A stretch of DNA of 64,000 bases from Bacillota bacterium (GTDB lineage: Bacteria; Bacillota; Clostridia; Lachnospirales; Lachnospiraceae): positions 496,001 to 560,000 of the forward strand of contig JAEZOB010000009.1 in the NCBI GenBank assembly GCA_023414355.1, given 5' to 3'. Positions 34,987-42,863 of the stretch are shown piece by piece (positions within the stretch are counted from its first letter, which is position 1; each line of letters begins with the position of its first letter). The notes beneath the pieces are model-generated. The model was given only the letters and a program-made list of their open reading frames with translations. It ran no database searches and was not told where the DNA came from. A program made the translations under genes and the position numbers.

Positions 34987-35156
34987 ATATTTCAGGATAG
35001 TATTGCTTCTGCTTTGAGAATTCTTCTGATTAAGTATGCATACGCATCGCGAAGCGAAGCGTTACGCAGGTGGCTACCTTCTTATAAAATAGGCAGCACC
35101 GGCACGACTGATTCAGAAGAAGCTCGAAAAGTAGGAGCGATGCTGTCCTGAAATAT
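34987..35156 (+). repeat. Branched inverted-repeat element in the aro operon leader
   Basis: The arms beginning at 34987 and ending at 35156 pair over 29 consecutive positions, of which five are U-G or G-U on the + strand. After a short mismatch, TTCTTCTGA pairs with TCAGAAGAA. The centre holds two hairpins: ACGC-A-TCGC-GAA-GCGA-A-GCGT (35042-35062) and GGTGGCTACCT with AGGCAGCACC. On the minus strand the five wobbles would become A-C mismatches. The region 34809-34986 between this element and aroF is A/T-rich without other structure. Confidence 0.78.
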
Positions 35157-35212
35157 TACAAAGAGTTCACCTTTTTACACATAATGATCCTTGTTAACTT
35201 AACTGTTTTGTC

Positions 35213-35241
35213 ATTATACCCCATGTTTTTTATGGTGTCAA
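35213..35241 (-). promoter_or_regulatory. Consensus promoter of the aroF-tyrA-aroA operon
   Basis: Read on the minus strand: TTGACA (35241-35236), 17-bp spacer, TATAAT (35218-35213). Both hexamers are perfect consensus. Transcription would begin near 35206, giving a leader of ~400 nt before aroF. Confidence 0.88.
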
Positions 35242-35460
35242 TACTCTATTGCGTTGAAGCGCAACGGTTTAACGTGAAAAAGAAGAAACTTTGTTAATAA
35301 TTACATAAAACTATTGTAAATCGAAAGCCTGTCTAGTAAAATATACTAAGAGGTATCTATGGTCAACTTAACGAAAGTTAAGCGATCGAAAACATTTTGC
35401 TGCTCTTGCAAGGTGCGACGGACCCTACTACTTACTATAAGCGTATTGGAGGAAATCGAA

Positions 35461-37548
35461 ATGAATGTTTACTCTTCGGAAAAGATTCGTAATGTTGTTT
35501 TGTTAGGCCACGGTGGCTGTGGCAAGACTACTTTAGTCGAAGCCATAGCGTATACAACAGGAGTTCTCAAACGTCAGGGAAAAGTGGAAGAGGGAAGTAC
35601 AATCAGTGATTATGATAAGGAAGAACAGAAAAGATTGTTCTCCATCAGTACAACAGTAGTACCAATCATCTTTGAAGACATCAAGATTAACTTTTTAGAC
35701 ACGCCCGGTTATTTTGATTTTGTAGGTGAAGTAGAGGAAGCATTAGAAGCAGCAGATGCAGCTGTAATCGTAGTTTCAGCAAAAGCAGGAGTAGAAGTAG
35801 GTACATTAAAGGCATGGGATTATTGTGAGAAGCATAATTTACCCAGAATATTCTTTGTAACAGATATGGATGATGATAACGCAAGTTATCGTGAGGTAGT
35901 TGAAAGATTGACAGAGCTTTACGGTAAGAAGATCGCTCCGTTTCATATTCCGATCAGGGAAAACGAAAAATTCGTGGGATTTGTTAATGTTGTTAAGATG
36001 GCAGGAAGAAGATTTACCACAGCCAGCAACTATGAAGAGTGCGAAATCCCCGATTATAGTCAGGAAAATCTTTCGAAGTTCAGAGAAGTTCTTCTGGATG
36101 CGGTTGCCGAGACCAGCGAAGAATTGATGGACAAATATTTCGCAGGTGAAGAATTTACCCAGGAAGAAATCTCCTTAGCACTTCGTAATAATGTTATAGA
36201 TGGCACTGTTGTTCCTGTATTGTGTGGCTCTGGTATCCATGCTCAGGGTACCACAATGTTATTACAGGCAGTCGAGAAATATTTCCCGGATCCGTCCAGA
36301 GTCGGTATTCAGGGAAAGAACGTGAAATCCGGTGAAAGCTTCGAGGCTAACTATGATGAGAAGAAGCCTTTTTCAGCTAAAGTATTTAAGACGATTGCGG
36401 ATCCGTTCATTGGTAAGTTCTCTTTATTTAAGGTATGCTCCGGTGTGTTGAAGACAGATATGACGGTATGCAATGCGGATAAGGATACAGAGGAGAAGGT
36501 AAACCGTATCTATGTACTCAGAGGTAAGGAACAGATTGAGGTAAACGAGCTCCGTGCAGGTGATATCGGTGCACTCGGTAAGTTGTCCGAGACAGTGACA
36601 GGAGATACCTTGTCTACTAAGGCCACTCCAATCATATTTGACAGACTTACCGTATCGACTCCTTATACCTATCAGCGCTTCAAGACAAAGAATAAGGGAG
36701 ATGACGATAAGGTATCCCAGGCACTTGGAAAGCTTATGGATGAAGACCTTACGCTCAAGGTAGTAAATGATAAAGAGAACAGACAGACCTTACTATACGG
36801 TATTGGCGATCAGCAGTTGGATGTTGTTGTGAATAAGCTTTTAACCAAGTATAAGGTTGAGATCGAGGTTATGAAACCCAGAGTACCGTTCCGTGAGACA
36901 CTTCGCAAGAAGGTGCGCGTTCAGGGTAAATATAAAAAGCAATCCGGCGGACATGGTCAGTACGGAGATGTTCATATTGAATTCGAGCCCTCCGGTGATA
37001 TGGAGAAGTCTTATATCTTTGAAGAGAAGATTTTCGGAGGTTCTGTACCGAGAAACTTCTTCCCTGCTGTTGAAAAAGGTATTGCTGAAAGTGTAATAAA
37101 GGGACCTGTAGCAGGATATCCGGTTGTTGGTCTGAAAGCAACGTTGGTAGATGGCTCTTACCATCCTGTAGACTCTTCAGAAATGGCATTTAAGATGGCT
37201 ACTATTCAAGCCTTCAAGCAGGGCTTTATGGAGGCGTCACCGGTATTACTGGAGCCGATTGCATCCATGAAGGTACTGGTTCCGGATAAATTCACCGGAG
37301 ATATCATGGGTGATTTAAACAAGAGACGCGGCAGGGTTCTCGGCATGAATCCGGTGACTGGCGGAAAGCAAGAAATCGTAGCTGATATTCCGATGTCCGA
37401 GCTGTATGGATATTCCACTGACCTCAGGTCCATGACCGGTGGTATCGGTGATTTCTCCTATGAATTTGCCCGTTATGAGCAGGCACCTTCCGATGTACAG
37501 CAGAAGGTGATCGATGAGAATGCGAAGGAAGAACAGACTGAAGAGTAA
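35461..37548 (+). CDS. EF-G-like translational GTPase (FusA2-type paralogue)
   Basis: 695 residues with the five-domain EF-G order. The P-loop is GHGGCGKTT (residues 16-24) rather than the AHIDAGKTT of canonical EF-G. Switch II reads DTPGYFDF with Y84 at the place of the catalytic histidine of DTPGH. The G4 motif is TDMDD rather than NKMD. Domain IV and V stretches (GGHGQYGDVHIEFEP, GDLNKRRGRVLGM) are kept. This matches the EF-G-like group that accompanies a normal EF-G and whose role is not settled. ATG 35461 follows GGAGG; an upstream in-frame ATG (35359) would add 34 unlike residues. The usual rpsL-rpsG-tuf neighbours are absent, again arguing for a paralogue. Confidence 0.93.
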   Translation: MNVYSSEKIRNVVLLGHGGCGKTTLVEAIAYTTGVLKRQGKVEEGSTISDYDKEEQKRLFSISTTVVPIIFEDIKINFLDTPGYFDFVGEVEEALEAADAAVIVVSAKAGVEVGTLKAWDYCEKHNLPRIFFVTDMDDDNASYREVVERLTELYGKKIAPFHIPIRENEKFVGFVNVVKMAGRRFTTASNYEECEIPDYSQENLSKFREVLLDAVAETSEELMDKYFAGEEFTQEEISLALRNNVIDGTVVPVLCGSGIHAQGTTMLLQAVEKYFPDPSRVGIQGKNVKSGESFEANYDEKKPFSAKVFKTIADPFIGKFSLFKVCSGVLKTDMTVCNADKDTEEKVNRIYVLRGKEQIEVNELRAGDIGALGKLSETVTGDTLSTKATPIIFDRLTVSTPYTYQRFKTKNKGDDDKVSQALGKLMDEDLTLKVVNDKENRQTLLYGIGDQQLDVVVNKLLTKYKVEIEVMKPRVPFRETLRKKVRVQGKYKKQSGGHGQYGDVHIEFEPSGDMEKSYIFEEKIFGGSVPRNFFPAVEKGIAESVIKGPVAGYPVVGLKATLVDGSYHPVDSSEMAFKMATIQAFKQGFMEASPVLLEPIASMKVLVPDKFTGDIMGDLNKRRGRVLGMNPVTGGKQEIVADIPMSELYGYSTDLRSMTGGIGDFSYEFARYEQAPSDVQQKVIDENAKEEQTEE

Positions 37549-37672
37549 TAGTTATTAATTAATACTATTAGCATAAATAAATTGACTTTCTGCTGATAGA
37601 TAGTTAGAATAATGATTGGATAGTTCATCTGGTGTAGAGCAGAAGTATATAGATAGTCCAAAGTGATATTTG

Positions 37673-37760
37673 GAGGCCATCCTCAGATAATACCTAGTTT
37701 TTAGGTTTAGTTGTACGAATTACAGATGACTGCAACGGTTTGACGGGATGGCCTCTTTCT
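37673..37760 (+). terminator. Structured terminator or RNA between EF-G-like and NCS2 genes
   Basis: A perfect 10-bp stem GAGGCCATCC (37673-37682) with GGATGGCCTC (37746-37755) is followed by TTTCT. The 63-nt interior contains hairpin ACCTA-GTTTT-TAGGT and a GTTG/CAAC pairing, giving a three-way junction. It could end EF-G-like transcription. The large structured interior is more than a simple terminator needs. I checked it against a purine riboswitch because a purine permease follows, and it does not match. Confidence 0.6.
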
Positions 37761-37889
37761 GTTTGTAAATAAATGAAAACTCTTATGATATATTTTCGGT
37801 TATGGGGAAGGAACTATGTATGGGGATGTATATAAAGGGGATCTCTTACGATAACCCTTTTTATAAAAACAATAAAAAGGAGAGTTTTT

Positions 37890-39308
37890 ATGGAAAAGTT
37901 TTTTAAGCTTAAGGAAAATGGGACAAACGTTTCCACAGAAGTTGTAGCCGGATTAACCACATTCTTTGCCATGGCTTACATCATCTTTGTGAATCCACAG
38001 ATGTTGTCTCAGACAGGGGTACCGTACGGCGCTGTATTTTTGGCAACGATTATAGCTTCCGTAGCAGGAACATTGGTTATGGGCCTTTTTGCAAATGTTC
38101 CCTATGCACAGGCTCCCGGCATGGGACTCAATGCTTTCTTTACCTATACTGTTGTATTTGCCCTTGGCTTTACTTGGAAGCAGGCACTGGCAATGGTATT
38201 CCTTTGCGGTATCATCAACATCATTATCACAGTAACAAAGATCCGTAAGCTGATCATCAAAGCGATTCCCGCGAGCCTTCAGCATGCAATCGGTGGTGGT
38301 ATCGGTATCTTTATTGCTTATATCGGTGTAAAGGATGCCGGCTTACTTACTTTTACTTCAGATCCCGGAAAGAATGTTGTATTAGACAGCGGAACAGTAA
38401 TTGCTGATTCAAGCATCGTTCCTGCACTTGCTTTATTTAATAACGTTAAGCTGATTCTCGTTTTAATCGGTATTGTTTTAACTGTTGTATTATTAGTACT
38501 CAAGGTAAAGGGTGCTATTTTCATCAGCATTATCGCTACTACTATCATCGGTATCCCGATGGGCATTACAGACTTATCCAGTGTCGGTGCAACTGCTAAT
38601 CTGTCCTCCTGTTTCACCGATCTTGGTACCACCTTTGGTGCTGCATTTGGCAGTGAGGGTATGTTGTCCTTCTTCGATGATCCCTCAAAGATACCTTTGA
38701 TTCTGATGACAATCTTTGCCTTCAGTTTATCTGATACCTTTGATACCATCGGTACCTTCATCGGAACCGGCAGAAGAACCGGAATCTTCAATGCTGAGGA
38801 TGAGAAGTCATTATCAGCAGGTTCAGGCTTTAATACAAAGATGGATAAGGCTCTGTTTGCAGACTCCATTGCAACCAGCGTTGGTGCAATCTTCGGAACC
38901 TCCAATACTACTACCTATGTTGAGAGTGCAGCAGGTATTGAAGCAGGCGGACGTACCGGTCTTACCTCTGTGGTTACCGCAGCATGCTTTGTTTTAGCTA
39001 TGTTCCTTGCTCCTATCGTAGGTATCATTCCTATGCAGGCAACTGCTCCGGCATTGATTGCAGTTGGTATCATGATGTTGGGCTCCTTCGCAGATGTGAA
39101 GTGGACTGAGCTTGAGGACGCAATTCCTGCATTCTTTGCTGCAATCTTCATGGCTTTCTGCTATAGCATCTCTTATGGTATTGCAGGCGGCTTCATATTC
39201 TATTGTATCGTTAAGACTGTAAAGGGTAAAGCGAAGGAAGTAAGCCCTGTTATCTGGGTTGCCTCCGCACTGTTTATTGCAAACTTCGCAATACTTGCTA
39301 TCCTTTAA
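37890..39308 (+). CDS. NCS2-family purine permease (AzgA/GhxP type)
   Basis: 472 residues, 12-14 membrane helices. Family motifs of the guanine/hypoxanthine/adenine AzgA-like branch are YAQAPGMGLNAFFTY, LQHAIGGGIGIFIAYIG and SLSDTFDTIGTFIGTG, followed by TTTYVESAAGIEAGGRTG. It imports purine bases by proton symport. AAAAAGGAGAG precedes the ATG. A small hairpin AAAGGG/CCCTTT (37835-37862) sits just before the ribosome site and could modulate expression, but no known riboswitch was recognised. Single-gene unit with a terminator at its end. Confidence 0.95.
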   Translation: MEKFFKLKENGTNVSTEVVAGLTTFFAMAYIIFVNPQMLSQTGVPYGAVFLATIIASVAGTLVMGLFANVPYAQAPGMGLNAFFTYTVVFALGFTWKQALAMVFLCGIINIIITVTKIRKLIIKAIPASLQHAIGGGIGIFIAYIGVKDAGLLTFTSDPGKNVVLDSGTVIADSSIVPALALFNNVKLILVLIGIVLTVVLLVLKVKGAIFISIIATTIIGIPMGITDLSSVGATANLSSCFTDLGTTFGAAFGSEGMLSFFDDPSKIPLILMTIFAFSLSDTFDTIGTFIGTGRRTGIFNAEDEKSLSAGSGFNTKMDKALFADSIATSVGAIFGTSNTTTYVESAAGIEAGGRTGLTSVVTAACFVLAMFLAPIVGIIPMQATAPALIAVGIMMLGSFADVKWTELEDAIPAFFAAIFMAFCYSISYGIAGGFIFYCIVKTVKGKAKEVSPVIWVASALFIANFAILAIL

Positions 39309-39344
39309 TTACATAAGAATGAATAAGTTCGTTATATAGCATTT

Positions 39345-39380
39345 CAGGGTGCCGCTCTTATCAGTGAGGCACCCTGTTTT
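39345..39380 (+). terminator. Terminator after the NCS2 permease
   Basis: Stem CAGGGTGCC (39345-39353) with GGCACCCTG (39368-39376), 14-nt loop, then TTTT. Confidence 0.9.
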
Positions 39381-39552
39381 CAATTGGACGAAGATTAACA
39401 TCACAAAGTGATTTGAGGCAGGCACTTCGTCAAGATTCCATTTTATCAATTAATAATAGATTAAAAAATTACTATTAACTGGAAAACTAATCTGCTCTGT
39501 AGTAAAATAATAGCGATTTGATTATCAATATTTAGAAAGAAGAGGTAGTCTT

Positions 39553-39999
39553 ATGACGAAAATTCCGAAGGAGAGAAAAGCAGTATATTATGTCGGCATG
39601 GTCATGATGATTTTAGGCTTTCTGTTATTCATGTCCGTCTTTTTCTCTGTTGCCAGAATGTTTAGCGGCCATAGCATGAGCTTTACAGTGATGTCCTTTT
39701 TAAATCCTATCTGGGGAATACTTTTAATGATATTCGGAAGTCTTATCATGAATATCGGTGCGAGGGGAGCGGCTGGTTCCGGGATGATTTTGGATCCAGA
39801 GAAGGCAAGAGAGGATTTAAGGCCTTTTAATGAAGCTAAGGGCGAAATGATCAATGATGTGATTAGTAATATTGATGTGGTTGATCAGCTGACTGGGGGG
39901 CAGCAGGCAAAAGAAATTATTAAGATAAGATGCAGAAACTGTAGTGCTTTAAATGAGGAGGATGCGAAGTTCTGCAAGAGCTGTGGTCAGCAGCTGTAA
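39553..39999 (+). CDS. Two-TM protein with C-terminal zinc ribbon
   Basis: 148 residues. Two membrane helices (~13-35 and ~48-70), a cytoplasmic charged linker, and a C-terminal zinc ribbon CRNCSALNEEDAKFCKSCGQQL with two CxxC pairs. The order is the mirror image of the zinc-ribbon protein at 21.2 kb. Function unknown. AGAAAGAAGAGG precedes the ATG. The gene is convergent with the histidine-kinase operon, separated by a perfect palindromic terminator. Confidence 0.82.
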   Translation: MTKIPKERKAVYYVGMVMMILGFLLFMSVFFSVARMFSGHSMSFTVMSFLNPIWGILLMIFGSLIMNIGARGAAGSGMILDPEKAREDLRPFNEAKGEMINDVISNIDVVDQLTGGQQAKEIIKIRCRNCSALNEEDAKFCKSCGQQL

Positions 40000-40015
40000 A
40001 TATTGGTGATAAGTA

Positions 40016-40038
40016 AAAGCCACGCTAGCGTGGCTTTA
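40016..40038. terminator. Bidirectional terminator
   Basis: Perfect palindrome AAAGCCACG-CTAG-CGTGGCTTT (40016-40037) between convergent genes; the T/A ends act as short U tracts in both directions. Confidence 0.8.
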
Positions 40039-40059
40039 TTCTATATATTACGGTACTTA

Positions 40060-41358
40060 TTATATGGTCTGTGTACTCAAGGGCAGCATAAGCTGCATAA
40101 CGAATATTCCGCCTTCTGTTTCAAAAGAATATAATCCGCCGTGGCGTTCCACAATAGTCGCTATACTTTTGATACCAAAGCCATGTCCAGCTTCTTTCTG
40201 ATTAGACTTCGGCAATTCTCCGTTCTTCTCTATTTTTCCCACGTAGGCATTTTCTGTAGAAATAACTAATTTATCACCATTAATTACAGCATGGATCAAG
40301 ACCTTACGAAGCTTCTCATCCTGCACCTGTGAGGCAGCGAAGATGGCATTCTCCAGAGCATTGGACAATAAAGCACAGAGCTCGTTATCATTCATCCCAA
40401 ATTCCTCCGGTAGCTTGACATTTGTATGTAGGATGACGTGCTCTTTTTTTGCTCGTACTTCAAAGTGAGATAAAATTAGATTGACTGTTTCATTTTCGCA
40501 GTAGCGAAGTGGAGTCAGAGCATCAATATCGGCTTCTGTGCTGGTAAGATATTCTTTGATTTTTTGGAGCTCGCCATCGGCTGCAAAGCCAGCGATCAGT
40601 GACAGATGATGACGCATATCGTGGCGATAGATCGCAGTGTTTTTCTCCATTTGCCGCATTGTATCAAGTTCTGTCCTGGCTTGTTGTAATTGAGAAGCAA
40701 AAATATCTCTCTCTCGTTGTGCTTCTGACTGCTTTTGAGATTCATTATAATATAGGAGAACAAATACTAAGTAAAAGGTACAGATTACTGAGGGAGTAAA
40801 TTGCACTGCCTCACGGGCACCTGTATACAGTAAATTCGTATAAACGGTAGTGGAGTAGTCAAACAGATAGTACAAAAAAGGGACAGCACCAAAAAGCAGG
40901 CAGGAGCGTGTTGATCGCTCCATTAATTGTGTAGCTGAGCTAGCTATATATCTTCTGAGAAAATAGTATACAACGCACATAGCGGCAAAGTACCCTATAT
41001 GATCGGAGAGGCGGTTGCTGAAGACTACCGCCGCTACCGAGCCAACCCATCGAGGAATCTGGCAACAAAGATAGGCTGTCAGCACGCTACTGATTGAAAT
41101 TGACCACGGACGCTTGAAATAAAGTGCGAGGAATAGTATGGATGGTAAATGCGTAATGAAGGGGTACAGCTGCATCGTAGTCTGCATTCCAAACATCTGC
41201 CAACAGATTACTTGAATGAAAAGCGAGAACAAATAAAAAATGGCAGTCGCCAGAATGCCTTTACGATTACTTTTCACACCGGCAAATAGAAGAGCTACAG
41301 CCACACCAAAAACCAAAGCCATGCCGGAGCGAAATAAAACTATAGCAGTATGGATCAC
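40060..41358 (-). CDS. GHKL-domain sensor histidine kinase (AgrC-like)
   Basis: 432 residues. About six membrane helices occupy residues 1-200. A coiled linker and the dimerisation/phospho-acceptor region follow with YRHDMRHHLSLIAGF; the histidine of RHDMRHH is the expected phospho site. A GHKL ATPase domain comes last (NDNELCALLSNALENAI as N box, GHGFGIKSI as G box). This is the AgrC/VirS-like kinase group, often sensing secreted peptides, and it pairs with LytTR regulators. The start is GTG at 41358, which overlaps the regulator stop (GTGA), so regulator and kinase are translationally coupled. No agrB/agrD-like peptide genes are visible beside it. Confidence 0.93.
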   Translation of the reverse strand: MIHTAIVLFRSGMALVFGVAVALLFAGVKSNRKGILATAIFYLFSLFIQVICWQMFGMQTTMQLYPFITHLPSILFLALYFKRPWSISISSVLTAYLCCQIPRWVGSVAAVVFSNRLSDHIGYFAAMCVVYYFLRRYIASSATQLMERSTRSCLLFGAVPFLYYLFDYSTTVYTNLLYTGAREAVQFTPSVICTFYLVFVLLYYNESQKQSEAQRERDIFASQLQQARTELDTMRQMEKNTAIYRHDMRHHLSLIAGFAADGELQKIKEYLTSTEADIDALTPLRYCENETVNLILSHFEVRAKKEHVILHTNVKLPEEFGMNDNELCALLSNALENAIFAASQVQDEKLRKVLIHAVINGDKLVISTENAYVGKIEKNGELPKSNQKEAGHGFGIKSIATIVERHGGLYSFETEGGIFVMQLMLPLSTQTI

Positions 41359-42086
41359 GGCTTAGTCCCCCTTTCGCCTGGTGTCAACAGATACTTCATA
41401 TATGCTGCTTTTGCCTTCGCAAAGATATCTCTTGCTACCGGTACTGTTTTGCCCACTATGGTAGAAAGGCCCTTTTTATCAAGTCCGGTTACCTGGCGTA
41501 GGTTTACCACATAAGATCGGTGAGGTTTAAAAAAATGGGGGTCTGAAAGTAAAGTGCCCTCATAATCAGCAAGGTATCCGTAGGCTTCCTTCACCTCACC
41601 GTTTGCAAGAATAAAATGAACCTTACGGTTTATGACTTCAACAAAGACAATTTGCGAAAAGGGCAATTTTACGATGCCGCCTCCTGTCTTTAAAGTCAGA
41701 AACGCTTCTTCATGGGTATATTTTATCAGCTGCTTATCAAGCGAGGGAAAGATCTCGTCTTTCCGTGCAGGCTTCATTATGTAGTCCTCTGCATTTACGC
41801 GGTAGCTCTCAACAGCAAACTCACGGGAGGAGGTGAGGAAAATAATCGGTAGGTCATGATCCGAACGGCGAATCTCTTTTGCAGCCTCCATACCGGTCAC
41901 ACCGGGCATAAGGATGTCTAAAAGCAATAAATCAAATTGCCTGTTATTCAAAGTCTCTAAAAGTTCTGTGGCACTGTGAAAGGCTTCATAGGTTACAGAA
42001 CCATTTCGTTCCCTGTTATAATCCTCTAGCAGAGTGGAAATGCGGGAAAGCTCATCAATACTATCGTCACAGACTGCAATATGCAT
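41355..42086 (-). CDS. LytTR-family response regulator
   Basis: 243 residues. Receiver domain (1-~120) with acidic pair CDDS, phospho-acceptor Asp in LLLLDILMPG, and K of MKPARKDE. The C-terminal LytTR DNA-binding domain (~135-240) has the usual FVEVINRKVHFILANGE, PHFFKPHRSYVVNL and the terminal VGKTVPVARD. LytTR proteins bind pairs of ~9-bp sites spaced by two helical turns. The start at 42086 follows GGAGGAG; a longer start at 42101 overlaps that site. Co-translated with the GHKL kinase. It lies back to back with a surface-protein cassette whose promoter has 21-bp spaced TTCRTGCRG boxes, a candidate target. Confidence 0.94.
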   Translation of the reverse strand: MHIAVCDDSIDELSRISTLLEDYNRERNGSVTYEAFHSATELLETLNNRQFDLLLLDILMPGVTGMEAAKEIRRSDHDLPIIFLTSSREFAVESYRVNAEDYIMKPARKDEIFPSLDKQLIKYTHEEAFLTLKTGGGIVKLPFSQIVFVEVINRKVHFILANGEVKEAYGYLADYEGTLLSDPHFFKPHRSYVVNLRQVTGLDKKGLSTIVGKTVPVARDIFAKAKAAYMKYLLTPGERGTKP

Positions 42087-42157
42087 GTACTTCTCCTCCA
42101 TTAGTGTATAATCAGCTATTTAATTATATCATAAAGCAAAAACTGCTTCAATCAGGT

Positions 42158-42336
42158 AAAAATAATAACTGTTTGTAAGTAAAAATAATAACTGTTTGTA
42201 AGTATGTAGGATAATAACTGTTTGTAAGTAAAGATAATGACTGTTTGTAAGGTGCAAAGATAATAAATGCTGTAAAAAAATAAATGCTGTAAAAATAATA
42301 AATGCTGTAAAAATAATAACTGCTTGTAAAGATAAT
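42158..42336 (+). repeat. Short tandem repeats between regulator and surface cassette
   Basis: Two perfect 23-bp copies (42158-42180 and 42181-42203) containing AATAATAACTGTTTGTAAGT are followed by two diverged copies to 42251. Next come about three units of ATAAATGCTGTAAAA (42261-42313) and one last AATAATAACTGCTTGTAAA. On the minus strand the core reads CAAACAGTTATT, which resembles AgrA/LytTR half-sites (ACAGTT). The array is just upstream of the LytTR regulator gene, so it may be its own operator. Confidence 0.7.
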
Positions 42337-42346
42337 ATAATTACAA

Positions 42347-42407
42347 TTCGTGCGGTAGGAAACACGATTCGTGCGCAAAACAGTTTTAATGGAAAAAATA
42401 TGATACT
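42347..42407 (+). promoter_or_regulatory. TTCRTGCRG direct-repeat operator/promoter of the first cassette
   Basis: TTCGTGCGG at 42347-42355 and TTCGTGCGC at 42368-42376, a 21-bp period. A possible -10 (TATGAT or GATACT) lies at 42399-42407. The first ~57 bp are nearly the same as 49503-49559 (about eight differences), showing that the two promoters are duplicates. Confidence 0.65.
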
Positions 42408-42453
42408 CTTGTTCTGAGTATTAGTAATTAGTAGGGAAAGGAAGGATTGCATT

Positions 42454-42780
42454 ATGACAACAGGTATACTTGGCTGGGTGATTGCAGGCATTTGTTTATT
42501 GGCATTTATTATTTTGTGGTTTTCAGTGAGTTTCAGAGAACTGTCCACAAAGAAGAAGAGCCTAGCTGTCATCAGTGAGCAGGTACAGGTTCATCGCAAA
42601 TTGTATTTGCAGGAGCGTGGTGGAGAAAATGACGCAGCAGCCAGAAATATCTTAGAAAATAAGCTTATGGTTTATCGTGAAGTGGAAAGAGACTACAATG
42701 CCCTGTTAAAAAAAACGATGAACCGTATCCCGGCTTATATTATGGGATTTCATACTACAGATAAAGAGATTGAGATATAA
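42454..42780 (+). CDS. Small single-TM protein with LemA-like C-terminus
   Basis: 108 residues. One membrane helix at the N-terminus (GWVIAGICLLAFIILWF), then a helical cytoplasmic or external tail ending YNALLKKTMNRIPAYIMGF. The YREV-x-YN...P-A-x-GF spacing recalls the C-terminal end of LemA proteins, but the protein is about half LemA length. I treat this as a weak similarity. A paralogue with YHRTLQKPMNRVPAYILGF is encoded at 53235, and each lies just upstream of a large secreted protein. That pairing suggests a helper role in export, folding or anchoring. GGAAAGGAAGG precedes the ATG. Confidence 0.78.
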   Translation: MTTGILGWVIAGICLLAFIILWFSVSFRELSTKKKSLAVISEQVQVHRKLYLQERGGENDAAARNILENKLMVYREVERDYNALLKKTMNRIPAYIMGFHTTDKEIEI

Positions 42781-42863
42781 TTTCCTGTGTTTTTGACAGA
42801 AGTTTAAGAATGAACATAGAATATGCACATATGATATCTTTGTGTTATAGGAGATGAGAATAT

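Noticed and set aside
34809..35206. T-box (Tyr, Phe or Trp) in the aro operon leader
   Set aside because: No TGGTACC-type T-box sequence or terminator/antiterminator pair exists on the minus strand; only the branched inverted repeat is present.
35687..35884. Leu-rich minus-strand frame opposite the EF-G-like gene
   Set aside because: It arises from Ala/Val/Glu-rich sense codons; the sense gene is certain.
37770..37889. Purine riboswitch before the NCS2 permease
   Set aside because: The conserved loop and junction bases of the purine aptamer are not found here or in the structured region 37673-37760.
42158..42336. CRISPR array or coding repeats
   Set aside because: Units are directly adjacent, A/T-rich and of changing length; antisense frames here are low-complexity Tyr/Leu-rich shadows.
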